Shown: piece after piece, positions 45,163 through 54,284 of the stretch
Numbering within the stretch: position 1 is the stretch's first letter
How the letters are laid out: each line of letters starts with the position of its first letter
Assembly: GCA_035546535.1 (NCBI GenBank)
Contig: DASZWQ010000107.1
Location: 1-64,000, forward strand
DNA: 64,000 nt
Origin: Pirellulales bacterium
GTDB taxonomy: Bacteria; Planctomycetota; Planctomycetia; Pirellulales; JACPPG01
Reading direction: 5' to 3'
The notes under the pieces: model-generated
What the model was told of the DNA's origin: nothing
The model's input: the letters and a program-made list of their open reading frames with translations, nothing else
Databases searched by the model: none
Made by a program: the position numbers and the translations under genes

Positions 45163-47631
45163 ATGGCATCGAACTCCGATTTACCTGACTCGGTCTGGCG
45201 ACTGCTACGACCGACGGGCCTCGCCGGGCTCGGGGTATTCGTCAGCGCGCTGGCGGGCTGCAGCCACCGGACAGCCGATGTGAATTCGGCCGGTTCGAAG
45301 AATGCCGCTCCCGCGGTCGCGCGGGTGGAAGTCATCCCCGCACAGACATCGGCGACCAATCCGGACCTTGCGACGCGCTGCGTTGCTCTGGATGAGGCCA
45401 CATCGCCCCAAGCCGCAAGACTGGGAATCGTCAGCTCGCCCGATGAGAAGCCGCCCGCAACGAAGGCGCCCGCGAGCAAGCCGGTCGTGAGCGCCGCTCG
45501 AAAGCCTGCCGCGCCTGCGAAAAAGAGCGTGGCGGCGCCAAAGGAAAGTCCTCCAGTGGCCGCTCGGCAGAACCGGCCAACAGTGCGTCTCGCGGACAAT
45601 GCGCCCGCCGAAGAGGCGCCTCCGCCGGTCGAGGCGGTTGATCTCTCCAAGCGTGTCGAGACCACGGTCGTGCCTCAGCAAGTCGCGCAACCCGAGCCGG
45701 CCCCCCAGGCAGAGCCTGTTGCTCCGGCGCCGCCGCCGTTGAGCCCGCCGCCGGCATTGAGCATTGCGCTTTCGAACGGTCCGGCGCCGGCCAAGACCTC
45801 GACGGCTCCTGTTCTGCGCGTGGCGAAGGGTCGGCAAGCGCCGGCACCGGTCACGCCAATGCCGACCGATACCGTACCGGCCTCCACCTCACCCGCCTCG
45901 GACGCAGCAAGCGGTCCGTCGGTAGCTGCGGCGTCAAAGCCAGCCACGGCGGTCAAAGATTCGTCCGAAGAAGAGGCGTCGGCGGCAAGCGCGGTGGCGC
46001 TCTCCGAGGCGAAATCGGACAGCGAGCAAGACACAGCGCCGACGACGGACGTTAATGTCCCGCCACGCGAAACTCCGGCCGTGGCTAGAACCCCCGATGT
46101 CGCGCCGCGGCGGCCGCTTCCTCAACATTGGCCGCAGCCGATGTCCCCTTCAGCCCGGGCGCGCGATGCGGCTGGTGATCTTGCGGCGGATCAGGAAACT
46201 GACGCCCGTCCGCCCGCTGCTACGTCCTCGAAGGGCGCTGCGTCGTCGAATGTTGCCGGCCTCACGCCACCAGCTCCTAGAAAACCGTCGGCGGCAAGCG
46301 CGGGACGTGAACAAGCTTCTGCGCCGGTTCCGGCGGTCGTGAGCGCCCCGCAACGGCCGACGGTGGCCGCGGTCGCCAGGCCTAAGGAAGAGTTAACCGC
46401 GGAAGCGGCGCCTGCCGCGGAAACGACCGCTAAGCAGCCGGCGCCGGTGGTGCCGTCGACGGTCGCGCAGAAGCAGGCGGCGGGCCAAAATCCGCCTCCC
46501 GCGGCTGCTGCAGCGATGGCGCCCGTGCCACGGCCCACGCAGCCGGTTGTGCAGTCGCGCGCAGCCGCCGGGCAGATGCCTCCGGTACGTGCCGTGGCGT
46601 CTCCTCCGCCGAGCTCGCCTTCGACGACCACGGCGGCCGAGGCTTCGCAGCAACTGGCGATGATCTCGAACCGTGCCGGCGAGCACATTGAATATGCGTT
46701 CAACCTGGCCGAGCGCGGTGCCCTGTTCTCGGCCGAAGCGGAATTTACGCAGGGGCTGGTGCTGATTGCCCAGGCGCTTGACGCCCAACACCGTACTCAG
46801 GCGCATAGCATGGCGGTCACCGCAGGCTTGCGTGCCTTGCGCGAGGCCGACGACTTCATGCCGCGGGGTGGTCAGACCTTGGTGCACGTCGAGGACGTTA
46901 TTGGTTCGCACAAGACACCGGTGTGGCAGAACGTGCGACCGGAACAAGTTCCACCGCTCGTGGCCATGCAGCGCTATTACGCGTACGCCCAGCAGCAGTT
47001 CACGATCTCGGGCATGAACGTCCCGGCGGCGGCCATGGCGCTGTACGGCCTGGGACGGTTGCAATCGACGTTGGCCGCCGAGGACAGCGTGAAGAAGATG
47101 ACCGCCGGCCCCAAGGCAATGGCGCTGTACCGGGCCACGCTCGACATCGATCCGAACAACTACCTGGCCGCCAACGAGCTCGGCGTGCTCTATGGTCGCT
47201 ATGGCCAGTGGCCCGAGGCCGAGGCATCGTTGCGGCGGAGCATAGCCATCGCGCCGCGCACGGAAAACTGGCACAACCTGGCGGACGTGCTGGAGAGGAT
47301 GGGCAACACGGCGGGCGCCGCGCAGGCTCGCCAGCAGGAGCAACTGGCGAAGAACTCGGGCAACCGACCGGGTTGGCAGACGTCGGCCGATCGTGTTCCG
47401 CTGCGATACGTCGATCCGGAGACGTTCATCAAGGCGTCAGCCGGCGCGGATCCCGATCAATTGGCGACGGTCGAAGCACCCAAGGCCAGCGAGGCCACCG
47501 GCGCGGCAGCCGCTCCCGCGGCGGATGCGAAGACCGCGAAGAAATCGTACGGATGGTTTGGAGACAAGCTGGCCGAAGGAGCGGCGCGCGTATCGCGACC
47601 GGCAAAGCCCGATCCGGAAATGGTGCGCTGA
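45163..47631 (+). CDS. Large TPR lipoprotein of the EPS locus
   Basis: An 822-residue protein. A hydrophobic N-terminus ends in the lipobox LAGC with Cys33, so it is a lipoprotein. Residues 40-490 are Ala/Pro/Val-rich, low complexity, typical of a disordered periplasmic spacer. The C-terminal ~300 residues hold TPR-like helices (AFNLAERGALFSAEAEFTQG, GLGRLQSTLAAEDSVKK, ANELGVLYGRYGQWPEAEASL). In planctomycetal EPS clusters such proteins precede the Wza-like exporter, and a role in assembling or regulating the secretion complex is inferred. It ends 36 bases before the Wza-type gene. Confidence 0.75.
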   Translation: MASNSDLPDSVWRLLRPTGLAGLGVFVSALAGCSHRTADVNSAGSKNAAPAVARVEVIPAQTSATNPDLATRCVALDEATSPQAARLGIVSSPDEKPPATKAPASKPVVSAARKPAAPAKKSVAAPKESPPVAARQNRPTVRLADNAPAEEAPPPVEAVDLSKRVETTVVPQQVAQPEPAPQAEPVAPAPPPLSPPPALSIALSNGPAPAKTSTAPVLRVAKGRQAPAPVTPMPTDTVPASTSPASDAASGPSVAAASKPATAVKDSSEEEASAASAVALSEAKSDSEQDTAPTTDVNVPPRETPAVARTPDVAPRRPLPQHWPQPMSPSARARDAAGDLAADQETDARPPAATSSKGAASSNVAGLTPPAPRKPSAASAGREQASAPVPAVVSAPQRPTVAAVARPKEELTAEAAPAAETTAKQPAPVVPSTVAQKQAAGQNPPPAAAAAMAPVPRPTQPVVQSRAAAGQMPPVRAVASPPPSSPSTTTAAEASQQLAMISNRAGEHIEYAFNLAERGALFSAEAEFTQGLVLIAQALDAQHRTQAHSMAVTAGLRALREADDFMPRGGQTLVHVEDVIGSHKTPVWQNVRPEQVPPLVAMQRYYAYAQQQFTISGMNVPAAAMALYGLGRLQSTLAAEDSVKKMTAGPKAMALYRATLDIDPNNYLAANELGVLYGRYGQWPEAEASLRRSIAIAPRTENWHNLADVLERMGNTAGAAQARQQEQLAKNSGNRPGWQTSADRVPLRYVDPETFIKASAGADPDQLATVEAPKASEATGAAAAPAADAKTAKKSYGWFGDKLAEGAARVSRPAKPDPEMVR

Positions 47632-47667
47632 CGCGAATCCACGGAGGGTTCCAAGAAAGCGGAAAGG

Positions 47668-49038
47668 ATGCTCGAAGTGGTCGACGGGAACGGAGTCGAA
47701 GCGCCTGCCGGCAGGAGGTCGCTGCCCACGATGCTGGGCATGGCGATGATCTTGCTGCTTTGCACCGCAACGGCGGCGCACGCGCAGGCGCCGGCCACCG
47801 TGCCTCCCGGGCCGAACACGGTCTCGCCCGATGTGCTTGGCACCCCGTCGTCGCGTCCGCTCCCGAATGGTCCGCCGGCCGACGCCCTGACGGGGCCGGT
47901 CTACGAAGGCAACTCGCCGTCGGAATTTGCGAACTTGCCGGTTGGCCCAGGCGTGGTCGAGGGGATGTGTCCCATGCCCTCGCCGTGGCGCTGCGGCGTG
48001 TACTGTGGAACGAACCAGGGCGCGTGCAGCGCCCAGACTTGGGAGAACTCGCGTCCGATACCCTGGCAAGTCTTTGCGCAGGGCGAGTACATCGGCCCGG
48101 CGCGTATGCGCCACGTGCCCGAATACCGTTTGCGAGTCGCGGATCGGCTGGGCCTGGTCTTTCGGCTGACGACGATACCCAGTGCCGAGCCTTATGAATT
48201 GTCCGTCGGCGACGAGGTGACGATCGAATCGCTCACCAGCGACGACGTGCAGCGCTCGGTGATCATTCAGCCCGACGGCACCGTGACCTTGCGATTGCTG
48301 GGGCAGGTGCAGTTAGCCGGCCGCACGATCGAGGAAGTGCGCCAGGACCTGGACCAGCGCTACAAGAAGTTCCTTCGGGATCCGTCGATCACCGTTACGC
48401 CGATCAAGCTCAATTCCAGGTTGCAGGAGTTGCGGGCCACGGTCGACGCCCGGCAGGGCATCGGCGGTCAACAGCGCGAAGCCCGCGTCACGCCCGAAGG
48501 GACCATCCAGTTGCCCGGTCTTGGTTCGGTGCCGGCGCAAGGTCTGACCATGAACGAGTTGAAGCGCGAAATCGATGTGCGCTATACGCAATTGGTGTCA
48601 GGATTCGAGGTCACGCCAGTCCTGATCGAACGTGCCCCGCGCTACATTTTCGTCGTTGGCGAAGTGAGGCAGCCGGGGCGTTTCGAGCTGACCGGGCCGA
48701 CGACGTTGATGCAGTCGATCGCGATGGCCGGCGGTTGGAACGTGGGCGGTAACGTGAACCACATCGTGGTCTTCCGCCGCGACGAGTGCTGGAACTTGAT
48801 GGCCACGCAACTGACGGTGTGCAAAGCCCTGTTCGGCCACGCTCCCTGCCCGGCCGACGAAATCTGGCTGCGCGATTCGGACGTGGTCGTGGTGCCGAAG
48901 CGGGCGATCCTGGTCGTGGACGACGCGATCAGCCTGATTTTCACCCGCGGCTTGTACGGCGTGGTTCCCTTCAACTTCACGCTGTTCCAGGGGATGACCA
49001 ACGCTGGGCTGCTCAGCCCTGCGAATCCGTCGCACTAA
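47668..49038 (+). CDS. Polysaccharide export protein (Wza/GfcE type)
   Basis: A 456-residue outer-membrane export protein. A signal peptide (MLGMAMILLLCTATAAHAQ) precedes the polysaccharide export (PES) domain (about 170-250: YELSVGDEVTIESL, IIQPDGTVTLRLLGQVQL, RYKKFLRDPSITVTP). One or two SLBB-type beta-grasp units follow (PEGTIQLPGLGSVPAQGLTM, IFVVGEVRQPGRFELTGP). It has no clear lipobox, unlike E. coli Wza. Partner genes for chain length and kinase-like functions lie downstream at 52012 and 53564. Confidence 0.9.
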   Translation: MLEVVDGNGVEAPAGRRSLPTMLGMAMILLLCTATAAHAQAPATVPPGPNTVSPDVLGTPSSRPLPNGPPADALTGPVYEGNSPSEFANLPVGPGVVEGMCPMPSPWRCGVYCGTNQGACSAQTWENSRPIPWQVFAQGEYIGPARMRHVPEYRLRVADRLGLVFRLTTIPSAEPYELSVGDEVTIESLTSDDVQRSVIIQPDGTVTLRLLGQVQLAGRTIEEVRQDLDQRYKKFLRDPSITVTPIKLNSRLQELRATVDARQGIGGQQREARVTPEGTIQLPGLGSVPAQGLTMNELKREIDVRYTQLVSGFEVTPVLIERAPRYIFVVGEVRQPGRFELTGPTTLMQSIAMAGGWNVGGNVNHIVVFRRDECWNLMATQLTVCKALFGHAPCPADEIWLRDSDVVVVPKRAILVVDDAISLIFTRGLYGVVPFNFTLFQGMTNAGLLSPANPSH

Positions 49039-49123
49039 GCTGCCGGCGCAAAGTGGTTGGCGCCGACAGGTGGTTCCGAATTCGTCAAGAATCTTGCGCA
49101 ACCACTGGCGGGACTTTCGCCCT

Positions 49124-49279
49124 TAGCAGCCTGTTGAAGAACTCAACGGGCTGCGACATCGCAGGGATGCGATGGCAAAATATCGACGTAAGTCGTTATT
49201 TTGCGAGCCGTGCGAAGCTTTGCTTCGCACTTGGCGAGGTTGAAAAAAGCCACGACGGCTTTTTTTCAACAGGCTGCTA
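49124..49279. mobile_element. MITE-like element with 15-base terminal inverted repeats
   Basis: A 156-base element bounded by the perfect inverted repeat TAGCAGCCTGTTGAA (49124-49138) and TTCAACAGGCTGCTA (49265-49279). The outer TA on each side may be a target-site duplication, as for IS630/Tc1-type insertions. The inside has two further hairpins: GTGCGAAG...CTTCGCAC (49210-49230) and AAAAAAGCC-ACGAC-GGCTTTTTT (49243-49265). It has no coding capacity. Located 86 bases after the exporter gene. Confidence 0.85.
49243..49266 (+). terminator. Terminator-like hairpin inside the MITE
   Basis: AAAAAAGCC, loop ACGAC, then GGCTTTTTTT: a stem with a U-tract on both strands. It is a typical intrinsic terminator shape on the plus strand and may end transcription from the exporter gene, so the mobile element could have separated the two halves of the EPS locus. 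Confidence 0.6.
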
Positions 49280-49589
49280 GTCGGGGGGCAGACCTCTTAA
49301 TTCTTTTCTAACGGTGACCAATCTCGTGTCACTGCTTCGACATACGTGACTTGGACCCGCTGGGGGAAAGTTACGTGCACGGATAAGCACATCTGATTGC
49401 GAGATTTTCTCGTATTTGCCTATCGACATGGACGCATCGAGGGATAGGATGGCAGTCTCAGTTGGCGAGAGATTGAACGCCGATCCTGCAAGACGTGGCC
49501 GATCGACGGTACGTCACATCCACTTGCAGGGCCCGCCCACGGCGATTGCATCTCCGCATAGGACGAATTGGCATTGGGCAAGCTCGACG

Positions 49590-50366
49590 ATGTCGACGGA
49601 TGCCAGCAGTATGAGACCGGAGCCATATACTCAACCGCGCACTTGGACCGCGCGCCGGCTGGACGTCAATCGCCGTCCCGAGGTGCGCGAGCATTTGCGC
49701 GATGCGCTGAGCTTGCTGCTGCGCGCCTACGATTACGCCAGCGAATTGAACCAAGACGTATGGTCATTCGCCGTGGAAATGCCCGTGCTTTCCTCGGCAC
49801 ATCTGACGACGAGCGACCTGCGCTGGCTGGCGTGCAAGGGATACGTCGATCACGCCTCGGAAATTACCAAGGCCGAAGATCACGAGCGGCATTTCCGCCA
49901 CAACGGCGCGGCGCGGTTTTCGTCCGATACGTGCGTCGTTTTGACCCAATCGGGCGCCGCCCTGGCGCGCGAGGTCTGCGGCGAAAGTCGCGTGCTGACC
50001 GCCACGGAACCGCGCGTAGCGATCTGCCGCGTACCGGCGAGCGAAGATCTGTCGGGCTTACCGAAATGGGACCGCGATCGACGGCAGTTGCGGTTCGACG
50101 GTCAGGTGGTGAAGGAGTTCAAGCTTCCGTCGCCGAATCAAGAGGCGGTGCTGATGGCCTTGGAAGAGGAAGGCTGGCCGGCACGCATCGACGATCCGCT
50201 CAGCCCTTCGCCAAATCTCGATCCGCGGCGCAGGCTGCACGACACGATCAAGGCTTTGAACCGAAATCAGAAGCGCACTTTGCTGCGTTTCATGGGAGAT
50301 GGCAGCGGTGAGGGGATTCGCTGGGAACCGGCGACTTTCAGCGACGACGACGCTGCATCAGACTGA
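49590..50366 (+). CDS. Winged-helix-like hypothetical protein of the EPS locus
   Basis: A 258-residue protein if translated from the ATG at 49590 (a longer frame starts with TTG at 49416, but the added part looks non-coding). Residues 30-130 are helical with a possible helix-turn-helix (SAHLTTSDLRWLACKGYVDH). The C-terminal third, LPSPNQEAVLMALEEEGWPARIDDPL then RLHDTIKALNRNQKRTLLRF, resembles a winged helix. No DNA-binding family is named with confidence. The position between exporter and chain-length genes makes a regulator of the cluster plausible. Confidence 0.6.
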   Translation: MSTDASSMRPEPYTQPRTWTARRLDVNRRPEVREHLRDALSLLLRAYDYASELNQDVWSFAVEMPVLSSAHLTTSDLRWLACKGYVDHASEITKAEDHERHFRHNGAARFSSDTCVVLTQSGAALAREVCGESRVLTATEPRVAICRVPASEDLSGLPKWDRDRRQLRFDGQVVKEFKLPSPNQEAVLMALEEEGWPARIDDPLSPSPNLDPRRRLHDTIKALNRNQKRTLLRFMGDGSGEGIRWEPATFSDDDAASD

Positions 50367-50885
50367 TGCGCGTGCCCCTCGATTTTGCCGCTTAAACCCT
50401 TCACGTCGGTGGGCCGCCTGCCGCGTGTTTTCCATCGCGGCTCGAAGTTTCATCGCTCCGCTTGTTGATGGTTGAGCGATGGCTCTGGCGGGGTGCTGGA
50501 AATAGCCGGCTCGCTGGTCGGAGCACTCTCTTCGCGCCATGTTTTGCCTTCTCATCGCGCGCGATCGCTTTGCACGGCGCGAGCCGCCGAAAAACGTCGC
50601 GCCGCCCAGCGCTTCCCCAGAGCTTCCCCTTACCTCACCTTGGCTGCCGCAGTGCGCGATTTATCTTGGCCCGTAGAGTTAGCAGCAGGGGAAGCTCGCC
50701 TTGGTTGTCGCAAGAAAACCGAGCGGCTCGCGCGTGGCGAGCGACGCTCGCACGCACGAATTCCAGATTTCGCGCCGATCGTCGATCGTTGCCGGTAGCG
50801 TCGGGCAAGCTACCGCGGCGATTTCGTCGAGACGAGTGCGCAGAGCCGGCCCTCTGGTCGATCCCACCGAGTGGAGGCCAGGTTG
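50367..50885 (+). other. 519-base stretch without a convincing gene
   Basis: A long open frame from 50462 runs through this stretch and into the next gene in another frame, but its product is Arg/Ala/Ser-rich and matches the shadow pattern, so it is not annotated. A weak ribosome binding site lies before the GTG at 50871 and the ATG at 50886. Nothing else was seen. Confidence 0.5.
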
Positions 50886-51752
50886 ATGTCGCAATTCGAA
50901 CCGCAAGGGACCGGCTGGCAGCCCAGCCTGCCGGACTTTCGCGATTTCACGCCCGAATCGCCGCCCGTGCAGCAGTTGCTCCAACAGCTTTTCGACGCCG
51001 GCGCGACCGTACCGCCGACCGAACCACGCGTCGATCTCACCGAGTATTTCGTCGATCCCTGGGATCAACTCGGACTGCAATCGTCGTCGGCGCACGCCTG
51101 TTTGGGCTTGCTCGAGTACTTCGAGCGGCGCGCGCATGGCCGGGCCGTGCGACCTTCGCGCATGTTCTTGTATTACAACGCCCGGCGTCTGGCGGGCAGC
51201 ACCGGAGATTCCGGCGGGGACTTGCGCAGCGCGCTGAAGGCGCTTGCGCGCTGCGGCGTTCCTCCCGAGCACCAGTGGCCCTACGACCCGGGGCGCCTGG
51301 ACGTCATGCCCGAGCCGTACCTGTACCACCATGGTGCAGGCTATCGCGGCATGCATTACCTGCGCGTCGATCGGCGGAATCAGCCGGGGAGCGTGACGCT
51401 CACGCGGATCAAGGCGTTCTTGGCGGCGGGGTTTCCGCTGGCCTTTGGCGTGGCTCTGCCCGGTGGCCTGTCACGCAATGGCGTGCTGCCGTATCGCCCG
51501 ACCTTCGAGGTGGTTCGTGGCGGCCAGGCCCTGGTGGCCGTGGGTTACGACGACGTCTGGTTGGACGGATCGCGCGGGGCATTACGGGTGCGAAATTCGT
51601 GGGGCACCGGTTGGGGCGAAAATGGTTACGGCTGGCTCCCTTACGCTTACGTCGAGGAGCAATTGGCCCTGGAATTCTGGACCCTCATCAGCCGTGAATG
51701 GCTCTCCGCCGGCGACTTCGGAATTCCCGAGCTAAGTTTGTGGCGGAATTGA
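50886..51752 (+). CDS. Papain-like (C1) fold protein with lost catalytic Cys and His
   Basis: A 288-residue protein with the C1 peptidase plan. N-terminal DFRDFTPESP and VDLTEYFVDPWDQLGLQSSSAHACLGLLEY align with the usual DQGxLGSCTAHA active-site region, where Gln61 is kept but the nucleophile position is Ser67 (TCG at 51084). C-terminal GGQALVAVGYDD aligns with GGHAxxAVGYDD, so the catalytic His is Gln214 (CAG at 51525). RVRNSWGTGWGENGYGWLPY keeps the Asn (237). It is therefore predicted to be a proteolytically inactive scaffold. The start is the ATG at 50886; a GTG at 50871 is possible. Confidence 0.85.
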   Translation: MSQFEPQGTGWQPSLPDFRDFTPESPPVQQLLQQLFDAGATVPPTEPRVDLTEYFVDPWDQLGLQSSSAHACLGLLEYFERRAHGRAVRPSRMFLYYNARRLAGSTGDSGGDLRSALKALARCGVPPEHQWPYDPGRLDVMPEPYLYHHGAGYRGMHYLRVDRRNQPGSVTLTRIKAFLAAGFPLAFGVALPGGLSRNGVLPYRPTFEVVRGGQALVAVGYDDVWLDGSRGALRVRNSWGTGWGENGYGWLPYAYVEEQLALEFWTLISREWLSAGDFGIPELSLWRN

Positions 51753-52011
51753 GACGCGTGCGTTGCCGACGGGTAAGGCCCGCCGCAGGGACGCACCCTG
51801 TGCGCACTGACGAGCCGCCTGCGGGTGCAGGCCGGCAAATCCCACGCGCATTTGAGGCGCTGAAAAAAGAAATCACGAAAGCGAAAAGATTCCCCCTACC
51901 GTCCACCTAGCTCCCACACATTAGCCGTTGCTTGTGAGGACGAGCGCTCCTTAAATCGCGACTGAGAAGATTGTGTGCTTTGGCGAATTTGCCAACGACA
52001 GAGGATTAACC
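51753..52011. other. Intergenic region before the chain-length gene
   Basis: A 259-base gap between the papain-like gene and the Wzz-like gene. AT content is higher after 51850 (GGCGCTGAAAAAAGAAATC), which could hold a promoter for the downstream half of the EPS locus. A short palindrome TTGGCGAATTTGCCAA lies at 51979-51994, close to the start codon at 52012, and may be an operator. No regulator was linked to it. Confidence 0.4.
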
Positions 52012-53553
52012 ATGCATACTCGTAAAGCGAAACGTTCGACGGCGCGCGACCTGGTCCGCGTCCTCTTCCGCCACAAGCGGCAGATGCTGTGGTTCTTCGC
52101 GACCACCATGGGATTGGTGATCGTGGGACTGATCGTGATGCCGCGCACGTACATGTCGGAAGCGCGACTGTTCGTACGCATGGGTAAAGAAAGCGTCGGG
52201 CTTGATCCCACGGCGGCGATGGGGCAGACCGTGCCCGTCGAACCGTCGCGCGAGAACGAAATCAATTCCGAGCTGGACATCCTGCGCAGCCGCGTGCTGA
52301 TGCAGGACGTGGTCGAGAAGCTGGGCTCGGACGTGATCCTCCGCAGCACGGCCGACGGCAAGCGCACCTGGGCGCAAACGCTGCTGTTGCCGATCAGCAC
52401 CGTGATCTCGTTCGCGACGGAATCCGGCGAAGGGTCCCCCGAAGAGCGGGCCATCCGCAAGTTGGAGAAGTCGATCACGTGCTCGACGGCCCGCAAGTCG
52501 AACGTGATCGTCGTCAAGTGCAAGGCGCGCGATCCGCGGCTGGCGCAGACGATTGCCGACACCTTCGTCAACTCGTACCTGCTGCGGCACGCCAAGGCGA
52601 ACCGCACGTCGGGTTCGCACGATTTCTTCGTGCAGCAATCGACGATCCTGCAGGATCAGCTCGATAAGGCCAACGAAGAACTGCGGGCGGCCAAGAACAA
52701 GGTGGGCCTGCTCTCGATCGACGGTCAGCGCGAAAACATCCAGCAGCAAATCAACACGCTGGAAAGCCGCATGCTGGAGAATAATCGGAACCGCGCCGCC
52801 AGCCACGCCAAGATCAAGGCGCTGAACGAAACCCTGGCCAAGATTCCCGCCCAATTGACCGCCGAAGAGGTGAGCGGGTTGCCGAACGTGGCGGGCGATT
52901 CGATGCGGAACGAGTTGTACAAGCTGCAAATGGAAGAAAACTCGGCCGCCTCGCGTCACACCGACGAGCATCCCGGCCTGAAGGCCATTCGCCGGCAGGT
53001 CGACGAGATGAAGACCATTCTCGCCGAGCAGGAAGCACGGCGCAGCCAGACCACCAAGAAGCTGAACCCGGTCTATCAGGACGCTCAGAAAGACCTGCTC
53101 TTGACCGAGGCGCAACTGGCTTCGGAGGACGCCGAGGCCAAGTCGCTGGAAACGCAAATGGCGGATATCCGCACCCGCTTGACGGAGATGAACGACACCC
53201 AGGAGCGGGTCAACGAACTGGTGCGGAAAACGGAGCTGATCGAAGCGAGCTATCGGCAATACGCTCAGAATCGCGAGCAAGCGCGCATCGACGAAGCTCT
53301 GGAAAGCGATCGGATTTCGAACGTCAACGTCGTTCAACCGCCGAGCTTCGTCGCCAAGCCCGTCAGCCCGAAGAAGGGGTTGACCCTGGCGTGCGGCCTG
53401 ATTCTGGCAACGCTTGGTTCGTTGACCCTGGCTTTCGCGTCGGAACATTTCGATCGGTCGGTGAAGACCGCCGAAGAGGTGGAGCGCGAGTTGGGTGTGC
53501 CCGTCCTGTTGTCCGTCCCGCGTCATTTGCGCAACGAATTCCAACTTAACTGA
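52012..53553 (+). CDS. Wzz/GumC-like polysaccharide chain-length protein
   Basis: A 513-residue protein starting at the ATG at 52012. Two membrane segments, near residues 24-43 (LWFFATTMGLVIVGLIVM) and about 470-490 (LTLACGLILATLGSLTLAF), bracket a periplasmic region with PRTYMSEARLFVR and long coiled coils (LQDQLDKANEELRAAKNKVG, then KSLETQMADIRTRLTEM). The proline-rich VVQPPSFVAKPVSPKKG before TM2 is the family signature. It has no C-terminal kinase, which is encoded by the next gene 10 bases downstream. It controls polymer length or builds the secretion channel with the Wza-type protein. Confidence 0.9.
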   Translation: MHTRKAKRSTARDLVRVLFRHKRQMLWFFATTMGLVIVGLIVMPRTYMSEARLFVRMGKESVGLDPTAAMGQTVPVEPSRENEINSELDILRSRVLMQDVVEKLGSDVILRSTADGKRTWAQTLLLPISTVISFATESGEGSPEERAIRKLEKSITCSTARKSNVIVVKCKARDPRLAQTIADTFVNSYLLRHAKANRTSGSHDFFVQQSTILQDQLDKANEELRAAKNKVGLLSIDGQRENIQQQINTLESRMLENNRNRAASHAKIKALNETLAKIPAQLTAEEVSGLPNVAGDSMRNELYKLQMEENSAASRHTDEHPGLKAIRRQVDEMKTILAEQEARRSQTTKKLNPVYQDAQKDLLLTEAQLASEDAEAKSLETQMADIRTRLTEMNDTQERVNELVRKTELIEASYRQYAQNREQARIDEALESDRISNVNVVQPPSFVAKPVSPKKGLTLACGLILATLGSLTLAFASEHFDRSVKTAEEVERELGVPVLLSVPRHLRNEFQLN

Positions 53554-53563
53554 GAGCCGCGTC

Positions 53564-54250
53564 ATGATTACCGTAACTGAACAATTCGTGCCGCCGCGCC
53601 TGGCCGATCCGCGCATCGCTCCGATCGCCGATCACTACCAGGCGCTCGTCAACCGCCTGTTGCCGCTGGACGCGACCAAGGGAGCGGAACTGCGTTCGAT
53701 CGGCATCACCAGCAGCGGGGTCGCCGAAGGTGTCAGCACGGTGGCCGCCGAATTGGCGCTCACCGCGGCCAGCCTGTCGACGCAGCCCGTGCTACTGTTG
53801 GACATGAACACGACCGACGCCGGCCGTGCGGGTACCTTGCGTGCCTGGCGCCAGCTCGGCATCTTCGACGCCGGCACGGCGACCGATGCCGATACCTCGG
53901 GCATCATTCATTCGCGCTACGAGAACCTGTCTTTGTTGTCGTGCCGCGACGCCGAGCAACTGAAGCCGCTGCCGTTCGATCGGCCGCGCATGGTGCAGTT
54001 GCTGCGCGAGCTGAACGAGGAGTACGGGCTCGTGATCGTCGACCTGCCGCCGGCTACCGACTCGAGCGTGGCCTTGGCCATGGCGGGTTTGCTGGCGGGC
54101 GTGGTGCTGGTCGTCGAGGCCGAGCAGACGCGCTTCGAGTCGGCCCAGCGCGCGACCCGAAGTTTGCAGCAGGCCCAGGCGAACCTGCTGGGAGTGATTC
54201 TCAACAAGCGGCCGCAACACATTCCCGAATGGCTGTACGAACGGCTGTAA
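53564..54250 (+). CDS. BY-kinase-like ATPase with a degenerate Walker A
   Basis: A 228-residue cytoplasmic protein of the CpsD/Wzc-kinase (MinD-like) fold, translated from the ATG at 53564. Walker A should read SxxxGxGKST; here it is SSGVAEGVST, with Val57 (GTC at 53732) in place of the catalytic Lys. Walker A' is VLLLDMNTTDA, Walker B VIVDLPPATD. The C-terminal Tyr cluster of BY-kinases is absent (only one Tyr in PEWLYERL). So ATP use and autophosphorylation are doubtful; it may be a structural partner of the chain-length protein just upstream. Confidence 0.82.
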   Translation: MITVTEQFVPPRLADPRIAPIADHYQALVNRLLPLDATKGAELRSIGITSSGVAEGVSTVAAELALTAASLSTQPVLLLDMNTTDAGRAGTLRAWRQLGIFDAGTATDADTSGIIHSRYENLSLLSCRDAEQLKPLPFDRPRMVQLLRELNEEYGLVIVDLPPATDSSVALAMAGLLAGVVLVVEAEQTRFESAQRATRSLQQAQANLLGVILNKRPQHIPEWLYERL

Positions 54251-54284
54251 ACCCTCTATCGCCCTCTTTGCGGAACAGCAGGAT

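Noticed and set aside
50462-51697. Long open frame of 411 codons overlapping the papain-like gene
   Set aside because: Its product is dominated by Arg, Ala and Ser with no domain or signal, and the overlapping frame from 50886 has clear family motifs. High GC content opens such shadow frames.
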